Shown in pieces: positions 8,321 through 17,068 of a stretch of 64,000 bases of DNA. The notes under the pieces were generated by a model. That model did not search any database. It was not told the origin of the DNA and worked only from the letters and a program-made list of their open reading frames with translations. The stretch is from contig JANYET010000052.1 in the NCBI GenBank assembly GCA_025359785.1, forward strand, positions 141,422-205,421. The letters run 5' to 3'. Positions within the stretch are counted from its first letter, which is position 1. The number at the start of each line of letters is the position of its first letter. The position numbers and the translations under genes were made by a program. This DNA comes from Alphaproteobacteria bacterium (lineage in GTDB: Bacteria; Pseudomonadota; Alphaproteobacteria; Caulobacterales; Caulobacteraceae).

Positions 8321-9253
8321 ATGGGCGCGTTAGACGGCAAGGTGGTCCTGGTTACAGGCGGCGGCAACGGCATCGGGCGCGACTGCGCCCTGATCGCGGC
8401 CCAGGAAGGCGCGAAGGTCGTGGTCAACGATCTGGGCGGCAGCCTCAAGGGCGAGGACGAGGGCTCCGCCGGACCGGCCGAGGCCGTGGCCGCGGAAATC
8501 CGCGCCGCCGGCGGCGAGGCCGTCTCCAACTCCGACAGCGTGACCGACCTGGACGCCGTCTATGGCATGGTCGAGCAGGCGAAGAAGAGCTTCGGCGGCC
8601 TGCACGCGGTGATCAATCCGGCCGGTATCCTCCGCGACGTGATGTTCCACAAGATGACCGAGGCCGAGTGGGACAGCGTCATCGCCGTCCACATGCGCGG
8701 CTCCTTCAACGTGGCCCGCGCCACCATCGAGCTGTTCCGCGAACAGAACGACGGCGCCTACATGTTCTTCACCTCGACCTCAGGCCTGTTCGGCAACGTC
8801 GGCCAAGCCAACTATGGCGCGGCCAAGATGGGCATCGCCGGCCTGTCGCGGATCATCGCCATGGAGGGCGCGCGCAACAATGTGCGGTCCAACTGCCTGG
8901 CGCCGGTCGCCTGGACCCGCATGACCCAGTCCGTGCCGATCAAGGACGAAGCCGCCGCCGCCCGCCGCGCGGTGATGGCCGAAAAGGTCCGCGCCGATCA
9001 GCCGGCCCGCTTCTCGGTCGCCATGGTCACGCCGGCCGCGTCGAACGTCTCGGGCCAGATCTTCGGTTCGTCGGGCGAGAACATCATCCTCTACTCGCAG
9101 CCCCGGCCGATCGAGACCTGCAGCAAGCCGGACGGTGAAGGCTGGACGGTCGCCACCATCCTGTCGGAAGCCGTGCCGAAGATGGCGCCCAAGTTCTTCG
9201 ACCTGAACCGCGCCCCGATGGCCGGCGCACAACCGGCCAAGACGCCGGCGTAA
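8321..9253 (+). CDS. SDR family oxidoreductase, multifunctional-enzyme-like
   Basis: A 310-residue short-chain dehydrogenase. The nucleotide-binding motif TGGGNGIG is at residues 13-20, followed by a VVNDLGGS segment and a long loop (KGEDEGSAGPAEAVA) typical of peroxisomal multifunctional enzyme type 2-like hydroxyacyl dehydrogenases. The catalytic residues are visible as STSGLFGNVGQANYGAAK (Ser, Tyr, Lys). It probably oxidises a 3-hydroxyacyl-CoA or similar alcohol with NAD(P)+. A GGGAG ribosome-binding site lies eight bases before the ATG. It is the last gene of the esterase-MFS-SDR run and ends at a GC-rich hairpin. Confidence 0.88.
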   Translation: MGALDGKVVLVTGGGNGIGRDCALIAAQEGAKVVVNDLGGSLKGEDEGSAGPAEAVAAEIRAAGGEAVSNSDSVTDLDAVYGMVEQAKKSFGGLHAVINPAGILRDVMFHKMTEAEWDSVIAVHMRGSFNVARATIELFREQNDGAYMFFTSTSGLFGNVGQANYGAAKMGIAGLSRIIAMEGARNNVRSNCLAPVAWTRMTQSVPIKDEAAAARRAVMAEKVRADQPARFSVAMVTPAASNVSGQIFGSSGENIILYSQPRPIETCSKPDGEGWTVATILSEAVPKMAPKFFDLNRAPMAGAQPAKTPA

Positions 9254-9262
9254 CGCCTCGTT

Positions 9263-9288
9263 CCGGCCCGCCCTTGGCGGCGGGCCGG
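9263..9288. terminator. GC-rich hairpin between convergent genes
   Basis: A perfect 10-bp stem (CCGGCCCGCC, 9263-9272, pairing with 9279-9288) with a 6-nt loop lies between the SDR stop and the stop of the PEPxxWA-CTERM gene on the other strand. There is no T-run on either side, so it is a candidate bidirectional terminator or 3'-end stabiliser rather than a classic intrinsic terminator. Confidence 0.5.
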
Positions 9289-10065
9289 CTACGCGCGGGC
9301 GAGGTGCGAACGCCTCAGCCGCGCCCCGGCGAGCCCGAAACCAGCGATCAGCAGGGCCCAGGCGCCAGGCTCCGGCACGCCGCCGGCCGGCGCGCCGTTG
9401 CCGATCCCGGCGCTGAACGACAGCGAATAGGCCCCGGCGTTGGCGGTCGTCGGATCGATCGAGATCACCGGGTCGGCGAAGGCTGTGGCGGTATTGGCGC
9501 CCACGCCGGGGCCGGTGACGGCGAACGCGTTGACGTCCATCTCCACCATGTTGATGGCGCCCGAGAGGGCGTCCACGCGCAGATCCTGGCCATAGTCCCG
9601 GACTCCGCTGCCAGCGCCGCAACCCTGAGAGCAGATATTCGCGGTGACCTCGCCCAGGCTGGTGGTCACGATGACGCGTGAGAAGGCGTAGGCGTTCGGC
9701 CCGCCGTCCGTCGCCCAGTGGAGCAGGGTCGCGATGTCCAGGTGCACACGGTCGCCCGGTGCGCCGCCATCGACCGCGAAATAATAGGTCAGCATGGCGT
9801 TCGCGCCAGCGTTCGCGAAGCCGATGCCGCCAGGATAGACGCCCGACACGGTCATCGTCGGCGTCGGGCCGAAGCTGATCTGCGCATTGTCGAAAGCCGT
9901 GCCGCACGCTGTCGCCGCTTCGATCGCGGGGCCGAAAACCTGGCAGTGAACAACGCTGACGGCGTCCGGCAGGTCCCGCGCCTGGGCCGCGGGGGCAGCG
10001 GCGGCGGCGGTGAGGACGGCGCCGGCCGCAAGGCTCAGGGCCGCGAACTTGGACAATCTCGGCAC
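9289..10065 (-). CDS. PEPxxWA-CTERM sorting domain protein
   Basis: A 258-residue exported protein. A long alanine-rich signal peptide ends near AAQARD (about residue 30). Five cysteines fall into the pairs VVHCQ/TACGT and NICSQGCGAG. The C-terminus is GVPEPGAWALLIAGFG followed by a short hydrophobic helix and basic residues, the complete sorting signal. The start is GTG 10063-10065, supported by GGAG seven bases upstream. It is divergent from the LuxR-type regulator gene that follows. The function is unknown. Confidence 0.85.
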   Translation of the reverse strand: MPRLSKFAALSLAAGAVLTAAAAAPAAQARDLPDAVSVVHCQVFGPAIEAATACGTAFDNAQISFGPTPTMTVSGVYPGGIGFANAGANAMLTYYFAVDGGAPGDRVHLDIATLLHWATDGGPNAYAFSRVIVTTSLGEVTANICSQGCGAGSGVRDYGQDLRVDALSGAINMVEMDVNAFAVTGPGVGANTATAFADPVISIDPTTANAGAYSLSFSAGIGNGAPAGGVPEPGAWALLIAGFGLAGARLRRSHLARA

Positions 10066-10312
10066 CCTCTAACTCCACTGGGGCCCGGTCGCGACCATCT
10101 GACCGCGCAAAATCCCGTCACCCGACGTCACCATCTGCCCCCTCGCCGCGCCCCGCATGACCAAAGTTGATCAAGTCGGATAACAAAATAGTCGTAAGCG
10201 ATTGCAGTTTTCGCGGGCCTGCGGGAGGCTGTTTGCGAGATGCGGCTCAGGTCTTCTGGCGGCGACCGCGGTCAGGCTTGAGCGTATCGCCAGGTTGGGC
10301 GGCGGGCGAGAC

Positions 10313-11404
10313 GTGGATCAGGGCCTCATCGACCGCATCTACGAAAGTGCTTTCACACCGGAAAGCTGGCCGGCGGTCCTGGACGAGATATCCGGCATCG
10401 CCGGGGCCCGCGGCGGCTCCCTGCTGACCGCCAACGACAATGTCCTGGGCTGGACCGCGTCCCAGTCCATGTCGGAGGTCTGGGAGGCCCTGCAGGCCGA
10501 GGGCCTGATGGTCTGCGGCGACCGGTTCAACCGGCTGCTGGCGCTGCGGCACAACGGCTTTCTCAGCGAACTCGACAGCTATGGCGGCGAGTCGGAGATG
10601 GGCGAAGACCCGCTTTATCGAAAGATTCTCTGGCCGCTGGGCCTGGGGTGGGCCGCCGCCACGGCGGTCACCCTGCCGACCGGCGACACCATGGTCCTGA
10701 CCTTCGAGCGCGACCGCGCGCGCGGGCCGGCCGATCGGGCGACCCTCGACAAGCTGGATGCCTTGCGTCCGCATCTGGCGCGCAGCGCCCTGTTGTCGGC
10801 GCGCCTGCAACTGGAGCGCGCCTCGGCGGCCGGCGAGACCCTGGCCGCTCTTGGCATTCCGGCCCTGGTGTTGGACGCGACCGGCCGGGTGCTGGCGGCC
10901 AATCCGCTGATCGAGGCGATGAGCGGCCGCCTGCGGTGGCGCGGCCGCGACCGGGTCTCGCTGGCCGACCCCGCCGCCGACGCCCTGTTCCAGCCCGCGC
11001 TCGCGGCGCTCGGATCGACCGGGCCGGGCGCGGCGGGCCGCGGCCTTTCCCTGGCGCTGCGCGGCGACGAGCACCAGGCCGCCGCGGTCGCCCATCTTGT
11101 GCCCATCCGGGGCGATGCCCGGGACATCTTTGTCCGCTGTGCGGGGGTGCTGGCGCTGACGCCGGTGACCTTGCCAAACGCCGCGCCCGCCGAGCTGGTG
11201 CAGTCGCTGTTCGACCTGACCCCCGCCGAGGCTCGGGTGGCGCGCCGGCTCGGCGCCGGGGAGACGGTCGCGGAGATCGCCGCCGCCAGCGGCCTGGCCG
11301 CCGTCACCGTGCGCAATCAGATTCGCGGCGTGCTGCGCAAAACGGGTTGCCGAAGACAGGCCGAGGTGGTCGCCCTGCTGGGCGGCCTGCGCGTCGTACC
11401 TTAG
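10313..11404 (+). CDS. LuxR-type helix-turn-helix transcriptional regulator with N-terminal sensing region
   Basis: A regulator of about 363 residues. The C-terminal LuxR-type helix-turn-helix starts at FDLTPAEARVARRL and continues through TVAEIAAASGLAAVTVRNQI and VLRKTGCRRQAEVVALL. The N-terminal 200 residues begin LIDRIYESAFTPESWPAVLDE, a start shared by many uncharacterised LuxR-family proteins of this order, and may hold a PAS-like fold (ALVLDATGRVLAANPLIEAM). I prefer GTG 10313-10315; the frame is open to a TTG at 10202. It is divergent from the PEPxxWA-CTERM gene, so control of that gene is plausible but unproven. Confidence 0.82.
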   Translation: MDQGLIDRIYESAFTPESWPAVLDEISGIAGARGGSLLTANDNVLGWTASQSMSEVWEALQAEGLMVCGDRFNRLLALRHNGFLSELDSYGGESEMGEDPLYRKILWPLGLGWAAATAVTLPTGDTMVLTFERDRARGPADRATLDKLDALRPHLARSALLSARLQLERASAAGETLAALGIPALVLDATGRVLAANPLIEAMSGRLRWRGRDRVSLADPAADALFQPALAALGSTGPGAAGRGLSLALRGDEHQAAAVAHLVPIRGDARDIFVRCAGVLALTPVTLPNAAPAELVQSLFDLTPAEARVARRLGAGETVAEIAAASGLAAVTVRNQIRGVLRKTGCRRQAEVVALLGGLRVVP

Positions 11405-11432
11405 TCCCGGGCTTAGCCTCCGGGGTGTGGCC

Positions 11433-11807
11433 TCAGTATTCCAGGTAGCCGCGCTCCACCATGCGCCGCATGGCTTCATAGACCGCCGACAGTTCCTCGT
11501 AGACCGCCCGCAAGGCAGCCAGTTCCTCGACCTGCTCGGTCGAGGGCGCGCGGCCGGCGTCGGTGACCGCGATCCCTGTCGCCACCCACCGGGCTCGGGC
11601 CTCGGCGGTGGCCTGCGCCAGGCGCTCGAACTTCTTCGCGTCGACCCCGGCCAGGGCCGCACCCACCACCGTGCGGTTGGCGGCATAGGCGGTGTAGTCG
11701 ATCTGTTCCAGATGGCCGCGAAGGGCGCGCTGCGCCTTCGGATCCATGGCTTCGGCGGGCTCGAAATGATCGCCCGTGGTCCGCCGGCTGTGGGTCAGAA
11801 TCGACAT
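11433..11807 (-). CDS. Conserved hypothetical protein
   Basis: A 124-residue soluble protein, mostly helical and charged, with no signal peptide, cysteine or recognisable catalytic motif. The ATG at 11805-11807 has a good GGGAGA ribosome-binding site. The gene stands alone between two plus-strand genes. I do not recognise a family. Confidence 0.6.
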   Translation of the reverse strand: MSILTHSRRTTGDHFEPAEAMDPKAQRALRGHLEQIDYTAYAANRTVVGAALAGVDAKKFERLAQATAEARARWVATGIAVTDAGRAPSTEQVEELAALRAVYEELSAVYEAMRRMVERGYLEY

Positions 11808-12071
11808 GGCCTGTCTCCCGCTGATCGGCTTCGCCGCTGAGCCTGATCATAAGGCCTTGGAAAGGCTAAGATTTGATTTCCGCCCGCCGCTCGCCGCGTC
11901 ACCGAGGCGGCACAGAACCGTCACACAGCCGAGATGGAAGCGTCACGGCCCGGCTCTAAGAGCCGTGGATGGGTGCGGCGACCGCCGCCATGTCGGCGGC
12001 CCCGGTCAGCCAGCGAAACGTCGCGGACCAGAGACCGATGACGCCGCACCGCCAACAAAGGGGTTAGATCG

Positions 12072-14492
12072 ATGAAATACCTGATGTCCACCGTCGCGTG
12101 GAGCTGCCTGGCCTTGGCCGTCGCCGGCCCGGCCGCCGCCGCGGACGTTGCCGCCGCGGATGCGGATTCCAGCATGCTTTCGGAGGTGATCGTCACCGCC
12201 ACGAAATCCGAGACCAACCTGCAAAAGACGCCGATCGCGATTTCCGTGATCGGTGGGATGCAAATGGCCGACCGCCACGCCGAGAGCTTGATCAGCCTGC
12301 AGGATGGCGCCATCCCGTCCCTGCGCATCGCCACCTTCGAAGCCCGCCAATCGGCGCTGACCGTCGGCATCCGCGGCATCGTTCCCTTCGACGCCAATCA
12401 GACCGCGCGCGACCAGGGCGTCGGCGTCTACATCGACGGGGTCTATCTGGGCCGCCAGCAAGGCCTCAACACCGCCCTGTTCGACCTTGAGCGCATCGAA
12501 GTCCTGCGCGGGCCGCAAGGCACCCTGTTCGGCCGCAACACCGAAGGCGGCGCGCTCAGCATCGTCACCAAGAATCCCACCGGCGTGTTCGGCGGGCGGA
12601 TCACCGCGGGGGCCGGCAATTTCGGCGCCTACAACACCGAACTACATCAGGACTTCCAGGAATTCGGCCATCTTGCGATCAAGGTCGATGGGCTGATCCA
12701 GCATCAGGGCCCGACCACCAAGAACCCGGCGAACGGCCAGGCTGGCTGGAACCAGTATGACCGCAAGGGCGGCCGCATCAGTGGTCTCTACACGCCGAAC
12801 GACGCGTTCAGCGCCCTGGTCTCGGCCGACTACGCCAAGGATGACAACACCCCGTTCTTCAGCCAGCTGGTCAGCTACAACCCCTACGGCAAGCGCGTCC
12901 GCACCCTGGCTGAAGTGACGGCCGGACCGGCCGGCGCCCCGGCGGGCACGATCAACCCGCTCGCGTCCCTGGTGCGGGTCCACACCGACCGCCAGACGGT
13001 CTCGGACATTGGCACGGTGCAGCAGCCGAGCGTCGATGAGACAGGCGGTCTATCGGCCTTGCTGAAATATAAGGTCTCGCCCGATCTCGAACTGCGCTCG
13101 ATCACCGCGGCCCGCGCGGTCGGGACCAACCAATGGGACAACTCCGGCATCGAAGCCCGTAACGTCTTCGCGCCCAACGCCAACTTCGGGCGCTACAGCC
13201 TCTCGGACCTCTATCAGCGTCAATTCAGCCAGGAGTTCCAGGCGGTCGGCGCCTTCGGGGACAGCTTCACCTATGTGGGCGGCCTCTACTACTTCAAGGA
13301 ACACGTCAAGGAATCGGCCGCTTCGCCGTTCACCAACCAGTGGAGCGCCGACGGCACGGCCTTCACGATCCGCTCCTCCTACGGAACGTCGAAGGCTACC
13401 GCTGCGACGGCGGGCTGGGAGTATGGAACCCGCTTCATTACGCGCGCCAGCCAGGCCGATGCGGAGAGCTATGCGGCCTACGGCCAGGGCACCTACACCC
13501 CGGCCTCGATCCAGGCGCTGCACCTCACCGTCGGCGGCCGCTTCACCAAGGACAAGCGCGACGGCACGCTCTACGTCGTGAACGGCAAGCCAACGGCCTT
13601 CAACTTTAACTACGACAAGAGCCGTTTCGACCCGCTGGTGAACCTGGCTTACGACGCGGCCGACGGCATCAGCCTCTACGCCAAATACTCCACCGGCTAC
13701 CGCGCCGGCGGCGCCAACGACCGCTCCGCGAACTTCCAGGCCTTCGACGCCGAGGAGGTGAAATCCTACGAAGTCGGCGCCAAGATGGACCTGCTGGACA
13801 GGCGTCTGCGCGTCAATCTGGCCGCCTACGCCATGGATCGCAGCAACAGCCAGATCGACTTCGACAACGTCGACACCACCCCGGGGAGCCCGACTCAAGG
13901 CGCTCACACCGAGGAGACGCGCAACGCGTCAGGCACGTCGAAGATCAAGGGCTTCGAAGCCGAGCTGACCGCCAAGCCCATGGAAGGCATGACGGTGGGC
14001 CTGTCCTACGCCTACACCGACGTGAAGATCCCCGCCGCGCCGTTCCCCTTCACCGGCAACGCGGATGTCCCGCAGGGCACGCCGTTCCCGGTGAACGTGG
14101 TCTACACCCCGCCGAACGCGGCGTCGGCGTACATCGACTATGAGATGCCGGTGGGCGAGTTGACGCTGCGCGGCCACCTCGACGCCAACTACGCCGATGC
14201 GCAGTACGCCTTCCAGTCCGAGTTCGCCGACCTCTCGCCGACCGGGAAGCTGGTCAAGACCGTCGCGGTGAAGACCGACTCCAGCTTCATCGTCAACGCC
14301 AGCGTCGCCCTAGCCAATATCAGCATGGGCGGCAGCGGCGGCCCCTCGGCCACCCTGTCGCTGTGGAGCCGCAACCTGCTCGACGAGTCGCACATCTACC
14401 GCATCTCGGCCGCCAACCGCGGCACGATCGGCGACTACGCCAACTTCAACCCGCCGCGCACCTATGGCGTCGAACTGCGGGTGAAATACTAG
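12072..14492 (+). CDS. TonB-dependent outer membrane receptor
   Basis: An 806-residue outer membrane receptor. A signal peptide (about residues 1-23) is followed by a TonB-box-like SEVIVTATK segment. The plug domain shows QDGAIPSLRIATFEARQSAL, VYIDGVYLGR and LFDLERIEVLRGPQGTLFGR. The rest is a 22-strand-type barrel with late barrel signatures (YAKYSTGYRAGGAN, FDAEEVKSYEVGAKMD) and a terminal YGVELRVKY ending in an aromatic residue. It would import a siderophore, glycan or other large solute across the outer membrane using TonB energy; no substrate clue is present in the neighbours. AAAGGGG lies ahead of the ATG. Confidence 0.92.
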   Translation: MKYLMSTVAWSCLALAVAGPAAAADVAAADADSSMLSEVIVTATKSETNLQKTPIAISVIGGMQMADRHAESLISLQDGAIPSLRIATFEARQSALTVGIRGIVPFDANQTARDQGVGVYIDGVYLGRQQGLNTALFDLERIEVLRGPQGTLFGRNTEGGALSIVTKNPTGVFGGRITAGAGNFGAYNTELHQDFQEFGHLAIKVDGLIQHQGPTTKNPANGQAGWNQYDRKGGRISGLYTPNDAFSALVSADYAKDDNTPFFSQLVSYNPYGKRVRTLAEVTAGPAGAPAGTINPLASLVRVHTDRQTVSDIGTVQQPSVDETGGLSALLKYKVSPDLELRSITAARAVGTNQWDNSGIEARNVFAPNANFGRYSLSDLYQRQFSQEFQAVGAFGDSFTYVGGLYYFKEHVKESAASPFTNQWSADGTAFTIRSSYGTSKATAATAGWEYGTRFITRASQADAESYAAYGQGTYTPASIQALHLTVGGRFTKDKRDGTLYVVNGKPTAFNFNYDKSRFDPLVNLAYDAADGISLYAKYSTGYRAGGANDRSANFQAFDAEEVKSYEVGAKMDLLDRRLRVNLAAYAMDRSNSQIDFDNVDTTPGSPTQGAHTEETRNASGTSKIKGFEAELTAKPMEGMTVGLSYAYTDVKIPAAPFPFTGNADVPQGTPFPVNVVYTPPNAASAYIDYEMPVGELTLRGHLDANYADAQYAFQSEFADLSPTGKLVKTVAVKTDSSFIVNASVALANISMGGSGGPSATLSLWSRNLLDESHIYRISAANRGTIGDYANFNPPRTYGVELRVKY

Positions 14493-14505
14493 CCGACCCG
14501 ATGGC

Positions 14506-14534
14506 CTCGCCGGCGCGCCCAACGCGCCGGCGAG
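14506..14534. terminator. Strong GC hairpin downstream of the TonB receptor gene
   Basis: A perfect 12-bp stem (CTCGCCGGCGCG, 14506-14517, with 14523-14534) and a 5-nt loop lie 14 bp after the receptor stop and 22 bp before the convergent resolvase-like gene's stop. It has no T-run, so it is a likely bidirectional 3'-end structure rather than a textbook terminator. Confidence 0.55.
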
Positions 14535-14555
14535 CGACCGTCAAACCTCACGGGC

Positions 14556-15080
14556 CTAGCTCCGCGCCTCGCTGACAAGCTCCCAGATGTTGCTGGGCGG
14601 AAGCTGGAAGATCAGCCCGATAGTCCTGAGCGGCGTGCCCTGCTTGTACATCTTGCGGGCATAGTCGATCTGGAACCGTGACAGCGGCCGGCGGCTGCCG
14701 CCACGCACGTTCTGAAGATTGGGGCGCGGATGCTGCTGGTCCTCGTTGGCCGCCAGAATCTCGATCAGGTCCCGGGCCGCCTTGGCTTTCAGCAGCGGCG
14801 CGAACGCCCCGCCGTCGTCGGCCAGACGAAGCACCACGCCGGACGCCGTCAGGTGGCGGAAAAGCTGCGCGAGCTCGCCGGCGGAGCGTTGAAAGGCGTC
14901 GACGCCAAACGCCAGGATTTCGTCGCCGGACCTCAGCCGCATCAGGAATTTAGTCAGCCGCCGTTGATCGGTGGCGCGCCCCTCGTCGATGATGACGTCG
15001 CACACCGCCTGCTCCAGGCCCAATCGCTGCAAATTCGCGGGCGGCAGCCCGGCCGCCTCCCGCACGATCCCATAACGCAC
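14556..15080 (-). CDS. Resolvase-like protein without the catalytic serine
   Basis: A 174-residue protein with the layout of a small serine recombinase. The N-terminal domain shows VRYGIVRE, DVIIDEGRATDQRRLTKFL, LRSGDEILAFGVDAFQRS and GELAQLFRHL; the C-terminal segment (SRFQIDYARKMYKQGTPLRT) is a Hin-type helix-turn-helix. In active enzymes the first strand reads Y-x-R-V-S with the nucleophilic serine; here it reads Y-G-I-V-R-E, so neither that serine nor the first arginine is present. It may therefore bind DNA without recombining it. I use GTG 15078-15080; a TTG at 15140 would add 20 residues. No inverted repeats, att sites or other mobile genes lie beside it. Confidence 0.7.
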   Translation of the reverse strand: MRYGIVREAAGLPPANLQRLGLEQAVCDVIIDEGRATDQRRLTKFLMRLRSGDEILAFGVDAFQRSAGELAQLFRHLTASGVVLRLADDGGAFAPLLKAKAARDLIEILAANEDQQHPRPNLQNVRGGSRRPLSRFQIDYARKMYKQGTPLRTIGLIFQLPPSNIWELVSEARS

Positions 15081-15200
15081 GTCTTGTCGCCCCGCGCCGA
15101 GCGTTGTGACCGGCGCTTTCCTGCCGCGACGTTCGCGCAAATTTGCGACGATCCGGTGACAGTTGCATCGCGGCCCGGCGACGCGGCCCCGCCGAGGCAG

Positions 15201-15620
15201 TCAGTCCGTGGCCGGCCGCCAGAGCGGTCCGACGGCGATCAGCAGAACCAGGACATTGAAGGCCGCGTTTGACGGGTTGCCGGAGGCGATCGACCCGGCG
15301 CTATCCAGCAAAAACCACGCCAGGAGGCTGGTCAGCACCGTGCGGCGCACCGCCTCCGGCGCCGCGTCATAGACCGACGACGCCAGCTGCCAGATCATCA
15401 CCCCCCAGCCGAGCAAAAACCCACCGGTCACCGCTGACAGGAACCGCGTGTCAGGCGAGGCGTAGGTCGTCGCGCCATCCACCGGCCAGCTCAGAATATC
15501 CAGCGTGAGGCGAGCGGGCTCGGATGTCCGCGGCATCGTCCCCAGAAAGAATACCGGTCCGAACGATCCGACGACGACGGCCGTGATCCGCAGCCAGAAC
15601 TTGTGAAATTTCTGAGACAT
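15201..15620 (-). CDS. Small membrane protein, function unknown
   Basis: A 139-residue protein with four hydrophobic segments at about residues 9-28, 62-82, 95-109 and 117-135. The ATG at 15618-15620 (MSQKFHKFW) is chosen over the long open frame upstream. It is divergent from the XRE/MmyB-type regulator gene. No family is recognised; the regulator may control it. Confidence 0.6.
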   Translation of the reverse strand: MSQKFHKFWLRITAVVVGSFGPVFFLGTMPRTSEPARLTLDILSWPVDGATTYASPDTRFLSAVTGGFLLGWGVMIWQLASSVYDAAPEAVRRTVLTSLLAWFLLDSAGSIASGNPSNAAFNVLVLLIAVGPLWRPATD

Positions 15621-15773
15621 CGCCGCGCTCCGCTTGACCCTCGATGGGTCGGAAAAAGGCAGTTGTGGCGTGCAAGGTGGCGAGCCGCGCGCCGCGCGGC
15701 AATTACTCTCGAGGTCATTGAATCGCGGCCCTATCCGCGCGACCAAGGGGGCGCATCGAGGGAGATTCCGCCC

Positions 15774-16610
15774 GTGTCCCTGTCGACCCTGGTCCCACAC
15801 CCGCCGGCGAGCGGTGGCTTTCCGGACCTCCTGCGGGAATGGCGGCACAGGCGGCGGGTGTCGCAGCTGGACCTGGCGCTGTCCTCCGGCGTCTCGCAGC
15901 GGCATGTGAGTTTTCTGGAATCCGGGCGGGCCAATCCCAGCCGCGGCATGATCCTGCAGCTCAGCGAAACGCTCGACGTGCCGTTGCGCGAACGCAACGC
16001 CTGGCTGATCGCCGCCGGGTTCGCGCCCCTCTTCCGCACCCGCCCGCTGGACGATCCGCAGATGGGCCAGATCATGAGCGCCGTGCGGATGATGCTGACG
16101 GCGCATGAACCGTTTCCGGCCGTGGCGCTGGACCGCGCATGGAACGTGGTCATGTCGAACCGGCCGTTCGACATGCTGGGCGCGATGCTAGGCGAGGATG
16201 TGTGGGCCCGCGTCGGGGGCGGGCAGCGCAACCTGATGCGGCTGTTCTTCCACCCCGCCGGCATCCGGCCCCTGGTCACCAACTGGGCGGCTGTCGGGCC
16301 CCTGATCTGGCGGCGCGCGCAACGCGAGGCGCAGGCGCTGGATGGCCATGAGATGAAGGCGGTGCTGGCCGATCTGGGGCCCTATCAGGACGCCGAGGTC
16401 CTCTGGTCCGCCGCCGACGCGGCGCTCGCGCCGGTGATGCCGTTCAGCCTGCAGGTGAACGGCCAGCGGATCTCGATGTTCGCGATCATCGCCACGCTCG
16501 GCACGGCGCAGGACGTCACCGCCGACGAGCTGAGGATCGAGACCCTCTTTCCGGCGGATCCGGAGACCGAGGCGTTGTTTCGCGCCGCGGCCGCGGCGCT
16601 CGCCCCATAA
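15774..16610 (+). CDS. XRE-family regulator with MmyB-like ligand domain
   Basis: A 278-residue regulator. The helix-turn-helix lies at about residues 20-75 (LLREWRHRRRVSQLDLAL, GVSQRHVSFLESGRANPS). The rest is the MmyB-like domain (ERNAWLIAAGFAPLF, FPAVALDRAWNVVMSNRPF, and FSLQVNGQRISMFAIIATLG near the end), which in relatives binds a fatty-acid-like ligand in a PAS-like pocket. The start is GTG 15774-15776 with GGGAG upstream. It is divergent from the membrane-protein gene and followed by the epoxide-hydrolase-like gene, either of which could be its target. Confidence 0.87.
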   Translation: MSLSTLVPHPPASGGFPDLLREWRHRRRVSQLDLALSSGVSQRHVSFLESGRANPSRGMILQLSETLDVPLRERNAWLIAAGFAPLFRTRPLDDPQMGQIMSAVRMMLTAHEPFPAVALDRAWNVVMSNRPFDMLGAMLGEDVWARVGGGQRNLMRLFFHPAGIRPLVTNWAAVGPLIWRRAQREAQALDGHEMKAVLADLGPYQDAEVLWSAADAALAPVMPFSLQVNGQRISMFAIIATLGTAQDVTADELRIETLFPADPETEALFRAAAAALAP

Positions 16611-16678
16611 CCCGCCAGATAATTGCGCCCGGCGCCAGGACCGGGACCATGGCGGCGTCCGATCACAGGAGAGCCCTC

Positions 16679-17068
16679 ATGGCCGACGCATCGCCTTCCC
16701 CACTCGACATCATCCAACGGTTCCTGAAAGCCATGGAGCAGCTGGACTACGACGCCGCGCTGACGCTGGTCGCCGACGACTGCGAATATACCAACCCACC
16801 ACCCCTGGGGACGGTGCGCGGACCGGCGGGCATCCGCGCGGTGCTGGAGCCGTTCTTCGCGCCAACCCTGGAGAACGAATTCAAGATCGTGCGCCAGGCC
16901 GCACAGGGGCCGGTGGCCTTCCTGGAACGGCTCGATCGCCACCGTCTGGCCGACAAATGGGTCGAGCTGCCGGTGACTGGCGTCTTCGAGGTGCGCGACG
17001 GCCGGATCACCGTCTGGCGCGACTATTTCGACGCAGCCACCATCCTGTCGCAATGGCCGACTGGCTAA
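16679..17068 (+). CDS. Limonene-1,2-epoxide hydrolase-like protein
   Basis: A 129-residue one-domain protein of the NTF2-like fold. Residues expected for limonene-epoxide hydrolase catalysis are present: Tyr37 and Asn39 (EYTNPP), Arg84 and Asp86 (ERLDRH) and Asp115 (WRDYFD). In the family the Asp-Arg-Asp triad activates water to open an epoxide. The true substrate is unknown, and some relatives are isomerases. The ATG at 16679 has AGGAG upstream. The 3' end overlaps the convergent acetyltransferase gene by four bases. Confidence 0.83.
   Translation: MADASPSPLDIIQRFLKAMEQLDYDAALTLVADDCEYTNPPPLGTVRGPAGIRAVLEPFFAPTLENEFKIVRQAAQGPVAFLERLDRHRLADKWVELPVTGVFEVRDGRITVWRDYFDAATILSQWPTG

Noticed and set aside
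14556..15080. Insertion sequence or integron around the resolvase-like gene
   Set aside because: No terminal inverted repeats, target duplications, res or att sites or cargo were seen on either side.
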